A stretch of 50,549 bases of DNA from an uncultured Clostridia bacterium (lineage in GTDB: Bacteria > Bacillota > Clostridia > Oscillospirales > Oscillospiraceae), in the NCBI GenBank assembly GCA_946411475.1, contig CAMKED010000004.1, forward strand, positions 1 to 50,549, given 5' to 3'. The translations under genes were made by a program, and so were the position numbers. The notes beneath the pieces were generated by a model that was not told the DNA's origin, did no database searches, and was given only the letters and a program-made list of their open reading frames with translations. Of the stretch, positions 9,672 through 19,128 are shown one piece after another (the first letter of the stretch is position 1; every line of letters begins with the position of its first letter).

Positions 9672-10385
9672 ATGAAACATTGGATGATGCTCTTTTTGAT
9701 CGCGGCGCTTGCGATCACGCTCTGCGCTTGCGCCGAAACAAAGACGACAGGAACCGCAACTGTGCCGCAGACCACCGAAGCGCCACAGACCACCGAAGTG
9801 CCGCAGACCGTGGAAGGCCCGTTGGAGATGGCCGCCGTCGTAGCTGAGATCAACAGCAAGGCCGTCTCAGACTTCACTGAGAGCGCCGAGCCGACGGACT
9901 ACGTGAAACTGACGGTGAAGGATTTCGGTGAGATCGTGGTCCGGCTGCGTCCCGACGCCGCCCCCATCTCCGCCCAGAATTTCAAGGACCTGGTTGCCCG
10001 CGGCTACTACAACGGCACGATCTTCCATCGCGTCTACCCCGGCTTCATGATCCAGGGCGGCGCAGGGGAAGAGGAGCTGACGCCCATCAAGGGTGAGTTC
10101 AGCGCCAACGGCGTCAACAATCCGCTGCTGCACGTGCGCGGCGTATTGTCCATGGCCCGGACCAAGGTGATGGATTCCGCCACCAGCCAGTTCTTCCTGA
10201 TGCACGTGGACTATCCCTCTCTGGACGGCCAGTACGCGGCCTTCGGATACATCGTGGCAGGGCTGGAAACGGTGGATTCCATCTGCAAAATCGACCTGGG
10301 CGACAATCCCTACACCGGGGAGCATTCGGTTCCTCTGGTAGAAGTACGGATCGAATCGGCGGTCTTTGTGACGCCGAACAAATAA
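9672..10385 (+). CDS. Cyclophilin-type peptidyl-prolyl cis-trans isomerase, lipoprotein
   Basis: Signal peptide with LCAC lipobox; YYNGTIFHRVYPGFMIQGG cyclophilin motif. Confidence 0.92.
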   Translation: MKHWMMLFLIAALAITLCACAETKTTGTATVPQTTEAPQTTEVPQTVEGPLEMAAVVAEINSKAVSDFTESAEPTDYVKLTVKDFGEIVVRLRPDAAPISAQNFKDLVARGYYNGTIFHRVYPGFMIQGGAGEEELTPIKGEFSANGVNNPLLHVRGVLSMARTKVMDSATSQFFLMHVDYPSLDGQYAAFGYIVAGLETVDSICKIDLGDNPYTGEHSVPLVEVRIESAVFVTPNK

Positions 10386-10409
10386 AAACTTTTCAAGGAG
10401 GGTTTCAAC

Positions 10410-10631
10410 ATGGCATTCGACATCAAGAAGACGATTGAGGAGATCGTGAACAAGGTCAAGAACGACAAAGACATCGGCGAAAAGTTCAAGAAGAATCCCA
10501 CGGGAACCGTGGAGGGCCTGATCGGCGTGGATCTGCCCGACGATCAGATCAACGCAGTCGTCGAGGGCGTCAAGGCCAAGATCAACGTCGACGGCATCGC
10601 CGGGAAGCTCGGCGGACTGTTCGGAAAGTAA
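10410..10631 (+). CDS. Small (73 aa) hypothetical protein
   Basis: AAGGAGGG RBS; MAFDIKKTIEEIVNKVKNDKDIGEKFKKNPTGTVEGLIGVDLPDDQINAVVEGVKAKINVDGIAGKLGGLFGK. Confidence 0.8.
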   Translation: MAFDIKKTIEEIVNKVKNDKDIGEKFKKNPTGTVEGLIGVDLPDDQINAVVEGVKAKINVDGIAGKLGGLFGK

Positions 10632-10650
10632 AACAGACACAGAGGACGCA

Positions 10651-10700
10651 AAGGCGTTGCCTCAAAGCAGCAAAAATCCGCTGAATTGAGGCAGCGCCTT
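10651..10700. repeat. Inverted repeat (15-bp stem, one G-U)
   Basis: AAGGCGTTGCCTCAA ... TTGAGGCAGCGCCTT; no T-tract, so not called as a terminator. Confidence 0.7.
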
Positions 10701-10774
10701 CCGCATCAGAAATCCCCCGCAGCAGAAGAGGCGGAACGGCGGGGAACAAATCTGCGAAAAAGGAGTTTTGTATT

Positions 10775-11089
10775 ATGTTAACTATTTATGGTAGCCCGCT
10801 CTGCCCGGATTGCCGGGAATGCAAGGCAAACTTGGAAGCCCACGGCGTGGTCTTTGAATATATCGACATCGGCGAAAGCATGCGGAATCTCAAAGCGTTT
10901 TTGAAGCTCCGGGACAGTCTGCCGGTGTTTGCGCCTGCCAAGCAGGCCGGGGCGGTCGGTATACCGGCAATCGTGCGTGAGGACGGCGCCGTGACCCTGG
11001 ACTGGGAGGGTTGGATGCAGGAGCAGGGCTTCCCCATCGTTTGCCGCGAAAACGCCCGGGCTTGCCGCATCGACGGAAAAGGGTGCTGA
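10775..11089 (+). CDS. Glutaredoxin-like thiol-disulfide protein
   Basis: MLTIYGSPLCPDCRECKANLEAHGVVFEYIDI (CPDC motif). Confidence 0.8.
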   Translation: MLTIYGSPLCPDCRECKANLEAHGVVFEYIDIGESMRNLKAFLKLRDSLPVFAPAKQAGAVGIPAIVREDGAVTLDWEGWMQEQGFPIVCRENARACRIDGKGC

Positions 11090-11091
11090 GA

Positions 11092-12135
11092 ATGAATTTA
11101 AAAGCATTGCACGCGCAGCTCACGCAACTGCTTGCAGCTCTGGATTTCGGCCGGATCTGGCCGGGCTTCACGCCCCTGCGATTTGCGCTGTATGATGAAA
11201 CGCGCTGCTGTTTTGACGGGCAATTTGTAGAGAAGACCGACGCGTTCTGCGCCAATACCTCCATTGTCTATCAGGGCGAGCAGATTGCGATTTGGATGGT
11301 GCAGGAGGAAACGGACCCGGAGATCCTGAGCGCCAAGCTCGTTCATGAAATGTTCCACGGCTATCAGCACGCAATGGGCTGGGATTGCTGGCCCAATGAG
11401 ATGGAGGCTCTGTATCGCTACGGCTACGATGCCGAAAATCTCTGTCTCAAGCTGCGTGAAAACGAGCTGCTGCTGACGCTGTTGGACCGTTTCGACGAGA
11501 CTGCCCTTGCGGAGCTGCTGGCACACAGACAAAGACGGAGCCGGCGCTTCCCCTTTGAATTCTCTTATGAAAGCAAGGCCGAGGAGATTGAAGGAACTGC
11601 CAACTATGTGGAATGGCAGGCGTTGAAGCAGTTGAATCCGCAAAAAGCCGTTCTGCTGACGGAACAGATGTGCCGCCGGATCACCAAACCGGAAAATCTG
11701 TTTCCCATCCGAATCTCCTGTTACGACACCGGAGCCCTTTTGATCGACGCCCTGCGCCGCGCGGGACGCTATGACTTCTCCGCATCGGAGCGGCCGGTGA
11801 TCTTCTCCGTTCTGAACGGGATCAGGCCGTCCGACGGCTGCTTCCCCGGCAGGGAAGCCAAACTGCGGGCGGTGACGGATGCAGTCAACCGCTTTTCCGA
11901 AGAAACAGAAGCCATGATTCGCGCCGCGTTGGAGCGAAATGAAGTTTTGCTGCGCGGACCGTTGGAGCTCACCGGCGTGAACGTCTACGACGCAAGATGC
12001 AGGCAGGACTATCTGACCTCCACGTATTTCCTGGCGTACCGCGAAGACGGCGAGGACAAGCTGCTTTCGGGCAACTTCGTGATCCGTATGCGGGATGAAA
12101 ACACGATCGACACGGTGTATCGCTCGGCTGAGTAA
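11092..12135 (+). CDS. Uncharacterised putative zinc metallopeptidase
   Basis: HExxH motif KLVHEMFHGYQH with downstream YESKAEEIEGTANYVEW. Confidence 0.6.
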   Translation: MNLKALHAQLTQLLAALDFGRIWPGFTPLRFALYDETRCCFDGQFVEKTDAFCANTSIVYQGEQIAIWMVQEETDPEILSAKLVHEMFHGYQHAMGWDCWPNEMEALYRYGYDAENLCLKLRENELLLTLLDRFDETALAELLAHRQRRSRRFPFEFSYESKAEEIEGTANYVEWQALKQLNPQKAVLLTEQMCRRITKPENLFPIRISCYDTGALLIDALRRAGRYDFSASERPVIFSVLNGIRPSDGCFPGREAKLRAVTDAVNRFSEETEAMIRAALERNEVLLRGPLELTGVNVYDARCRQDYLTSTYFLAYREDGEDKLLSGNFVIRMRDENTIDTVYRSAE

Positions 12136-12209
12136 AGACCGTCGCCGAGGAATTTTGCCGAAGTCTGCGCAGAAGCAGAATACAAGCCAAAGCTTTGGGA
12201 GTGTGACCT

Positions 12210-13283
12210 ATGAAAATCATACATTGCGCGGATCTGCACCTGGATTCGCCGCTGAATACCCACATGAAACGGGAACAGGCGAGCGTCCGCAATGCGGAAA
12301 TCCTGCAGTCCTTCGTACGCTTGACTGAGTATGCGCGGGATCATGCAATTGACGCCGTTCTGATTGCAGGCGACCTGTTTGACGGCGAACGCGTAAAGTC
12401 CGGGACGGTAAGCAGCGTACTCGACGCGATTCGGCAGACGCCGAAGGTGGACTATTTATACCTGGCCGGGAACCATGACAACGCCGCAAGCGCGTTTTCC
12501 TGCCGGGAGCTTCCCGACAATCTTCGGTGCTTCACGGACCGCTGGCGCAGCTTTGCGTACCCGGAAGCCGTAATTTCCGGGATCGAAATGACGCAGGATA
12601 ACTGCGAGAGCCTGTACGATCAGGTCCCGCACGCGGAGGGGAAAGTGAATCTCGTCGTTCTGCACGGTCAGATCGGAACGAGCTGCGGCGTCGATCAGGT
12701 CAACCTGAAGCTGCTGCGCGAAAAAGGGATCTCCTATCTGGCCCTGGGGCACCTCCACGCATACGCCAAAGAGCGGCTGGACAGCACCGGCGTCTATTGC
12801 TACTCCGGCTGTCTGGAAGGCCGCGGCTTCGATGAATGCGGAGAAAAGGGCTTTGTACTGATAGAAATCGAGCGGGGCAGAGTGCAATCCGAATTTGTCC
12901 CGTTTTCCTGCCGCAGGCTGCATCGGGTCTCGGTCGACGTTTCCGGCCTGACGACAAACGCAGAGGCCGTGCGGGCAATCGAGAACGCCTCCGCCGAGAT
13001 CAGTGCGCTCGACATGGTGGAATACGTATTGTGCGGGGCGTGCGATCCGACCGCGGACATCGCGGTCCCCACGCTGCAGCGGCTCCTCCGTTCCAAGCAT
13101 TTTTTCTCCAAAATCAAGGATGAAAGACGCCTGGCCTTCGATCCTGCGGCTTTTCAAAACGACGTTTCCCTGAAGGGAGAATTCATTCGCCTTGTCTTAT
13201 CCGGCGAGCTGTCGGATGAAGAAAAATCCGTCATAATCCGCACGGGATTGGAAGCTCTGACCGGAGGTGAGATTGCCTTATGA
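12210..13283 (+). CDS. SbcD/YhaO-like DNA repair metallophosphoesterase
   Basis: MKIIHCADLHLDSPL, AGDLFDGERV, LAGNHDN, LHGQIG, ALGHLHAYA motifs. Confidence 0.9.
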   Translation: MKIIHCADLHLDSPLNTHMKREQASVRNAEILQSFVRLTEYARDHAIDAVLIAGDLFDGERVKSGTVSSVLDAIRQTPKVDYLYLAGNHDNAASAFSCRELPDNLRCFTDRWRSFAYPEAVISGIEMTQDNCESLYDQVPHAEGKVNLVVLHGQIGTSCGVDQVNLKLLREKGISYLALGHLHAYAKERLDSTGVYCYSGCLEGRGFDECGEKGFVLIEIERGRVQSEFVPFSCRRLHRVSVDVSGLTTNAEAVRAIENASAEISALDMVEYVLCGACDPTADIAVPTLQRLLRSKHFFSKIKDERRLAFDPAAFQNDVSLKGEFIRLVLSGELSDEEKSVIIRTGLEALTGGEIAL

Positions 13284-16200
13284 AGCTGATACGATGCAGC
13301 ATCGAAAACTTCGGAAAGCTGGAAAACTTTCAGTACTCGTTCGAGGACGGCCTGACCGTCCTGAATCAGCCGAACGGATTCGGAAAGACGACGTTTGCCG
13401 CCTTCATCAAGGCGATGTTTTACGGGCTTCCGAAAAACGGCCCGAGGAGCGCGGCGGACAACGAGCGTCGCCGTTACGAACCGTGGCAGGGCGGCATATA
13501 CGGCGGTTTTCTGGAATTTGAATTTGAAGGGACTGCTTACCGCGTGACCCGGCATTTCGGTGCGACTGCGGCGAAAGACCGGTTTTCCCTGATCGATTTG
13601 AGCACGCGGAAGTCCAGCACGCGCTTTTCCGAGCGTCTGGGAGAAGAACTGTTCCGCCTGGATGCGGACGCTTTTGCACGCAGCGTTTTTCTGTCTTCTC
13701 CGGACCGTTCTGTTTCTGCAACGACCTCGATCCGCGCCAAGCTGAGCAACCTGGTGGATAACACGAATGATCTGAACAACTATGACACGGCGATGGATGC
13801 GCTGAAAAAAGTCTCGACGGAATACAGAGCGCAGCGCGGCAGCGGCGGAAAGATCAACGAGCTATCGCAGCGGATCGAAACGCTGGAAGAAAAGAAATAT
13901 GCCGCCGAGGAGAAAAAGCCGAGACTGCATGAGGTGGAGGACAGCATACGACAGTTGCAGGAAACGCTTCACGAGAAGAACGGCGGCGTCCGAACGCTGC
14001 GGGAGCAAATCAAAATCGCTTCCTCCCGCGCGGCCAAACTGGCCGTGAAAAAGCAGCATCAAAGCTTGAAGCAGGACGTGGAACACGCGGAAATCCCGAT
14101 GCGGCAATTACAGGAACGGTATCCGAAGGGGCTTCCGTCCCGGGAGGAGATAGAGCAGCAGCGCTCCAACGCAGGCGTACTGCAGCAGGCCGCTTCACGG
14201 CTGCAGGAGCTGCGCCTGTCCGAAGCGGATCGAACGCTTGTTGAAACGGAACGGGAATTCTTTTCCGATCCTGTGCGAACGGCGCAGGATATTGAGGCTT
14301 GTCAGAAGGCGTGCGGCGAATTGGATCAGGCGTCCGCCCGCCTGCACGCGCAAATGCTGCCGGAAGAATCGCAGCGTTTGGCGGCGCTTTCCACGGTATT
14401 CCGGGACGGCGTGCCGGACGAAAGCATGCTCCTGCAAATGCAAACGCAGACAGATGATCTGCGGACGAAGGAACTGCGGCTGGCGGAAAGCGTTTTGCCG
14501 GAAAACGAGGAGCACCGCTTTGCGGAGCTGCGCGCATTCTTTGCGGACGGCGAACCTGACGACGCCGAAATCGAGCTTTGTGAGAAACAGCAGCAGGAAA
14601 TCGCCGGCCTGGAGGCGGAGAAAAAGTCTCTTTCCCTGACGCAGGAGGAAGCAGACAGCTATCGCGTTCTTGCAAAGCGGTTTGCGTCCGGCATTCCGGA
14701 AGAAGCGGAAATCACGGCGCAGCAGCAGGCGCAGAACCGGATCGGCGAACTGAACGCAATCAAAAGCACGAAAACCGCCGTTGTTCAGAACGTGGAAACC
14801 GCGGCGGAACCGAAATCCGGGAAGCGGCCGCTTCTGGTCGGCTTGATCGGGATCCTCCTGCTGCTGACGGGAATCGTTTTCGTCCTTGCGGTGGGAACCG
14901 TGCCCGGGATCGTTCTGCTGACGGTCGGCCTCGTCGTGCTGATGATCGCCTTCTGGTTGCACACGCAGGGGATGATCCACAGCCCGAATGCGCCGCATAC
15001 CGTGATTCTCGGAAGCGCGATCACGGAAGAACAAACCCAGGAGCTCTATGATCTGCAGCACGGGCTGAATGATTTTCTCCTGTGTTTCTATGAAGACGCG
15101 TCACAGCCGGAGCAAAAACTGGTCCAGCTCCTGATGGACAGAAAGAGCTTTCTCGCCTTGAAGGAGAAAAAAAGCCGCTGCGAATCCGCTTCGGAAGAAG
15201 CGGAGCGGGAGATTTCTCTGCGAAAAAACGCAAATCGCACGCTGTTTTCGCGGTATTATCATGACGTACCCTACTGGGACGGCTTCACCAACGACCTGAT
15301 GCGCAAGCACAGCGACTTCACAAACCTGGCTGAGAGAGAAAAGGAGCTGGGCCGGAGCCGTCTGCAATTGTCCGGGGAAATTGCCGCTCTGCGGGATGAA
15401 CTGAAGCGGCAAATCATGCGCTGTTATCCCGAACCGGCGGAAGATCTGTACTCGGCGTCCCGCCGCCTGAAGGAGGAAGCAAAGGAATTTGATCGGCTGC
15501 AGGCAAAACAGGAGGCCCTGCGCCGCAGCGGGAAAGAAATTCAGGCGCAAGTTTCCCTGCTGGAACAGCAGATCCGGGAGATCCTGGCTGCTTATCATGC
15601 GGACGAAACGGCAGGCAGTTTCGCAGAAAAACTGCAAGGTCTGCGCAGACGGTACGAAGCGTATCAAAGCGCGCTGTTCCGGGTCGAACAGTATCAAAAG
15701 GACAGGGGCGACGCGCTTCAGAAGGCTGGGCATGCAGAACAGATGCTGCGCTCTTTCGCCGAGCGCTATCAACTGCCGGGAACGGATTATCAGCGGATGA
15801 TTCAGGAAACGGATGATGCGGCCAGAAGGCAGATCGAACTGGACGGTCTGCTCCGGACGGCCAGGACGAAGCTGTCGGCATTCCTGGCAGATACGCCGGA
15901 GCTCTCCGACGCTGAGACGGAAGATGATACGGCGGATGCGCCGGATCCGGAGCTGCTGCAGCACGCGGAGACGCAAATGCAGCAGGAGATCGACGTTCTG
16001 GAAACGCAGCTCCGTGATCTGCGGCAGGAGCATGATACGCTTCGCAGGATCGTGGACGAGCTCCCCGAGTGTCTGGATCAGATAGAACGGCTGACGGAAC
16101 AAAAAGCAGAGGCCAAAAAAGCGTACGATCTGCTGATCAAAACACAGGACTACCTTCAAATGGCAAAAGACCGTCTTTCCCACAGTTACGTTGGACCGGT

Positions 16201-16534
16201 TGAGCGCAGTTTCAAGCAATATGCGGACGAGCTGATGGACGGACAACTGGGGCAGGTTCTGATGGACAACGACCTGAATCTTCTGATCGACGAGAAAGGA
16301 AAAGCCCGGGAAGCGGAGCTTTTCAGCACGGGAACCTATGAATGCATGATGCTCTGCATGCGCATGGCATTGATCGATGCCCTGTTCACGGACGAACAGC
16401 CTTTCCTCGTTCTTGACGATCCGTTCGCAAATCTGGACGACCGACATACGCAGCGCGCGCTGGACATGGTGAAACGGATCGCGCAGAAGCATCAAATCAT
16501 CTACCTGGTCTGCAACAGCAGCCGAAGCTGTTGA
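13280..16534 (+). CDS. SbcC/YhaN-like AAA ATPase (SMC type) with central transmembrane hairpin
   Basis: N-terminal NGFGKTTFAAFIKAMFYG; C-terminal FLVLDDPFANLDDRHTQRALDM; coiled coils; hydrophobic LLVGLIGILLLLTGIVFVLAVGTVPGIVLLTVGLVVLMIAFWLH; ATGA overlap with upstream gene. Confidence 0.88.
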   Translation: MKLIRCSIENFGKLENFQYSFEDGLTVLNQPNGFGKTTFAAFIKAMFYGLPKNGPRSAADNERRRYEPWQGGIYGGFLEFEFEGTAYRVTRHFGATAAKDRFSLIDLSTRKSSTRFSERLGEELFRLDADAFARSVFLSSPDRSVSATTSIRAKLSNLVDNTNDLNNYDTAMDALKKVSTEYRAQRGSGGKINELSQRIETLEEKKYAAEEKKPRLHEVEDSIRQLQETLHEKNGGVRTLREQIKIASSRAAKLAVKKQHQSLKQDVEHAEIPMRQLQERYPKGLPSREEIEQQRSNAGVLQQAASRLQELRLSEADRTLVETEREFFSDPVRTAQDIEACQKACGELDQASARLHAQMLPEESQRLAALSTVFRDGVPDESMLLQMQTQTDDLRTKELRLAESVLPENEEHRFAELRAFFADGEPDDAEIELCEKQQQEIAGLEAEKKSLSLTQEEADSYRVLAKRFASGIPEEAEITAQQQAQNRIGELNAIKSTKTAVVQNVETAAEPKSGKRPLLVGLIGILLLLTGIVFVLAVGTVPGIVLLTVGLVVLMIAFWLHTQGMIHSPNAPHTVILGSAITEEQTQELYDLQHGLNDFLLCFYEDASQPEQKLVQLLMDRKSFLALKEKKSRCESASEEAEREISLRKNANRTLFSRYYHDVPYWDGFTNDLMRKHSDFTNLAEREKELGRSRLQLSGEIAALRDELKRQIMRCYPEPAEDLYSASRRLKEEAKEFDRLQAKQEALRRSGKEIQAQVSLLEQQIREILAAYHADETAGSFAEKLQGLRRRYEAYQSALFRVEQYQKDRGDALQKAGHAEQMLRSFAERYQLPGTDYQRMIQETDDAARRQIELDGLLRTARTKLSAFLADTPELSDAETEDDTADAPDPELLQHAETQMQQEIDVLETQLRDLRQEHDTLRRIVDELPECLDQIERLTEQKAEAKKAYDLLIKTQDYLQMAKDRLSHSYVGPVERSFKQYADELMDGQLGQVLMDNDLNLLIDEKGKAREAELFSTGTYECMMLCMRMALIDALFTDEQPFLVLDDPFANLDDRHTQRALDMVKRIAQKHQIIYLVCNSSRSC

Positions 16535-16576
16535 TCCGGGCAGCAAACAAAAACACGGCTTTAAGGAGGATTTACA

Positions 16577-17140
16577 ATGAGCAGAAAAGATTTTGGCGCA
16601 AAGCCTTTGAGCCTGCCGCAGCCGGTGTGGATCATTGGAACCTATGATGAAAACGGCGTGCCGAACGCAATGAACGCGGCCTGGGGCGGAATCAGCGAGG
16701 AGAACGAGCTTTCGGTCTGCCTCTCGCCCGGACACAAGACCTGCAAGAACTTTGCCCGGACAGGCGCGTTTACGGTCAGCATGGCGGACGCCGCCCATGC
16801 GGCAGGCTGCGACTACGTTGGCATCGCCAGCGGGAACAAGGCGCCGGACAAGTTTGCAAACGCAGGCTTTACCGCAACGAAGAGCAGCCTGGTGCATGCG
16901 CCGATCATCAACGAGCTGGCAATCTGCATCGAATGCCGCGTGATCGAATTCAACGAAAAAAGCTGCATTCTGCGGGGCGAGATCGTAAACGTCAGCGTAG
17001 ACGAAAGCGCCCTGACAGATGGGAAACTGGACATGGAAAAGGCTGCGCCGCTGGTATTCGATCCCTTCAACCGCGCCTACCATGTGATCGGAGAGAAGGT
17101 CGGCGACGCCTGGAAGCTTGGCGCAGCCATGCTCAAATAA
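16577..17140 (+). CDS. Flavin reductase-like (FMN-binding split-barrel) protein
   Basis: QPVWIIGTYDENGVPNAMNAAWGGISEENELSVCLSPGHKTCKNF. Confidence 0.85.
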   Translation: MSRKDFGAKPLSLPQPVWIIGTYDENGVPNAMNAAWGGISEENELSVCLSPGHKTCKNFARTGAFTVSMADAAHAAGCDYVGIASGNKAPDKFANAGFTATKSSLVHAPIINELAICIECRVIEFNEKSCILRGEIVNVSVDESALTDGKLDMEKAAPLVFDPFNRAYHVIGEKVGDAWKLGAAMLK

Positions 17141-17199
17141 TTTGCAGGGGACCGAATGCCCTCCTGCTACCACAAGACAATCGGATCGGAGCTATTGAA

Positions 17200-17718
17200 A
17201 TGAGATTACTTTTTGAATTGGACAAACAGGATTACAGTCAGTGTACGCACAGCTTCACCCGGCATTCGTCAAGAAGTATTATCATCCGCGACGGGAAGAT
17301 TGCCATGATCCACAGTCTAAAATATGATTACTACAAGTTTCCCGGCGGCGGAATCGAAGCCGGAGAAACGCCGGTTGAGGCCGTTATCCGCGAGACGCGG
17401 GAAGAAGCGGGCCTGATCTTGGATCCAAATACGGTCCGGGAATATGGATACGTGCACAGAATCCAAAGAAGCGACATTGACATGACAGAATGCTTTGTTC
17501 AGGATAACTATTATTATCTGTGTGAGGCCAACGCGGAATCGCTTTCTCAAAAACTGGATGATTACGAGGCAGAGGAATCCTATACGCTGGAATACGTAGA
17601 TCCAATGGCTGCGATTCAGAAAAACCGCGCTGTGGGGAAAACACCACACAATCCAATCATGTTTGAACGCGAGGCGCGTGTGCTGGAACTCTTGATTCAG
17701 GAAGGGCTGTTTCATTGA
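17200..17718 (+). CDS. NUDIX hydrolase
   Basis: Nudix box GGGIEAGETPVEAVIRETREEAGL. Confidence 0.92.
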   Translation: MRLLFELDKQDYSQCTHSFTRHSSRSIIIRDGKIAMIHSLKYDYYKFPGGGIEAGETPVEAVIRETREEAGLILDPNTVREYGYVHRIQRSDIDMTECFVQDNYYYLCEANAESLSQKLDDYEAEESYTLEYVDPMAAIQKNRAVGKTPHNPIMFEREARVLELLIQEGLFH

Positions 17719-17770
17719 CACAAGCGAACCTACTTGTAAACTGACGTAACGATACCGAGGGATGACTGAA

Positions 17771-18337
17771 ATGAACGATAAAATTGTTTCTCTGCCCAGA
17801 GAAAAATGGAAAGGAACCGACATTCCGATCCGCTATACGACGGACGCCTATTATGATCTGGAGCTGACGGAAAGCGAAAACGCGTTCACGGCCAAACTGG
17901 TCAAAAAGAAATTTGATGCGCCGGTCACGCACACGCCCGAGGAATACGATTTCCCGGACAGGCTCTACCAGGATCACTGGGAGAAGGCTGAGGCCTACGG
18001 CGTGGTCGGAGAAGACGGAACGCTGCTGGCCTGCATCGAGCTCTGCCCCGAGGAATGGAGCAACCGCCTGATCGTCACCGAGCTGTGGGTCGCGGATCCG
18101 CTTCACAGAATGGGAATCGGCACCCGCCTGATGAACCTCGCAAAAGAAAAAGCAAAGGAGCAGGGACGGCGGGCAATCATCCTGGAAACCCAATCCTGCA
18201 ACGTCCGGGCCATCGCGTTTTATCGAAGCCAGGGCTTCCGGCTGATCGGCTTCGATACCTGCTGCTACGCGAACAACGACGTTGACAGGCATGAAGTCCG
18301 CTTCAATTTCGGCTTTTTCCTGAACGGGAAAGCGTAA
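17771..18337 (+). CDS. GNAT-family N-acetyltransferase
   Basis: IVTELWVADPLHRMGIGTRLMNLAKEKAKEQG...NVRAIAFYRSQGF. Confidence 0.9.
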   Translation: MNDKIVSLPREKWKGTDIPIRYTTDAYYDLELTESENAFTAKLVKKKFDAPVTHTPEEYDFPDRLYQDHWEKAEAYGVVGEDGTLLACIELCPEEWSNRLIVTELWVADPLHRMGIGTRLMNLAKEKAKEQGRRAIILETQSCNVRAIAFYRSQGFRLIGFDTCCYANNDVDRHEVRFNFGFFLNGKA

Positions 18338-18375
18338 AACACAAATCTGAACACAGCATGAGGAGAATGCAGCGC

Positions 18376-19089
18376 ATGAAAGAGGAATGTCTGATTTGCG
18401 GCGCGCCGTTGGAGTATCTGGAAACAGAAGAACCGATGGAGTGCGCGATTTGCCACAAAAAAGAGAACAGCAAGACCCGCTGTGTGCAGGGTCATTACGT
18501 CTGCAACGACTGCCACACCGCAGGACTGGATTCCATTGTGGGTCTGTGCCTGCACGAGACTTCCAAAAACCCTGTGGAGATTCTCGAAAAGATGATGGCC
18601 ATGCCCTTTTGCCACATGCACGGGCCGGAGCATCATGTCATGGTCGGCGCAGCGCTGTTGACGGCCTACAAAAACGCGGGCGGCGCGTTGGATCTGCCGA
18701 AGGCTTTGGCGGAGATGCTGAGCCGCGGGAAAAAGGTCCCCGGCGGCGCATGCGGCTTCTGGGGCGCCTGCGGGGCCGGAATCAGCTCCGGGATGTTCGT
18801 TTCCATTATCTCCGGCTCGACGCCGCTGAGCGTGGAGCCTTTTGCCTTGTCCCATAAAATGACGGCGCAATCCCTCGCGGCAATCGGCGAGATCGGCGGG
18901 CCGCGCTGCTGCAAGCGGGATTCCTTCCTCTCCATGCTTTGTGCCATTGAATTTGTTAGGGAAGAATTTGGCGTAGAAATGGAGCGACCGGAAATCGTCT
19001 GCACCCATTTCAGGAAGAACAACCAGTGCATCGGAAAGCGCTGTCCCTTCTCTCCAATCAATCACACAGAGCCTGCCGACGCCATCTGA
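18376..19089 (+). CDS. DUF5714-like Cys-rich protein
   Basis: CLICGAPLEYLETEEPMECAICHKKENSKTRCVQGHYVCNDCH; CGFWGACGAGISSGMF. Confidence 0.75.
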   Translation: MKEECLICGAPLEYLETEEPMECAICHKKENSKTRCVQGHYVCNDCHTAGLDSIVGLCLHETSKNPVEILEKMMAMPFCHMHGPEHHVMVGAALLTAYKNAGGALDLPKALAEMLSRGKKVPGGACGFWGACGAGISSGMFVSIISGSTPLSVEPFALSHKMTAQSLAAIGEIGGPRCCKRDSFLSMLCAIEFVREEFGVEMERPEIVCTHFRKNNQCIGKRCPFSPINHTEPADAI

Positions 19090-19128
19090 ATCGGCGCGGC
19101 AGCAAGCTTTCGCCTCGGAGGAAATAGA

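Noticed and set aside
15101-17173. 690-aa minus-strand ORF antisense to the SbcC-like gene
   Set aside because: Shadow ORF; low-complexity composition and the opposite strand encodes a clear ATPase and flavin reductase-like protein.
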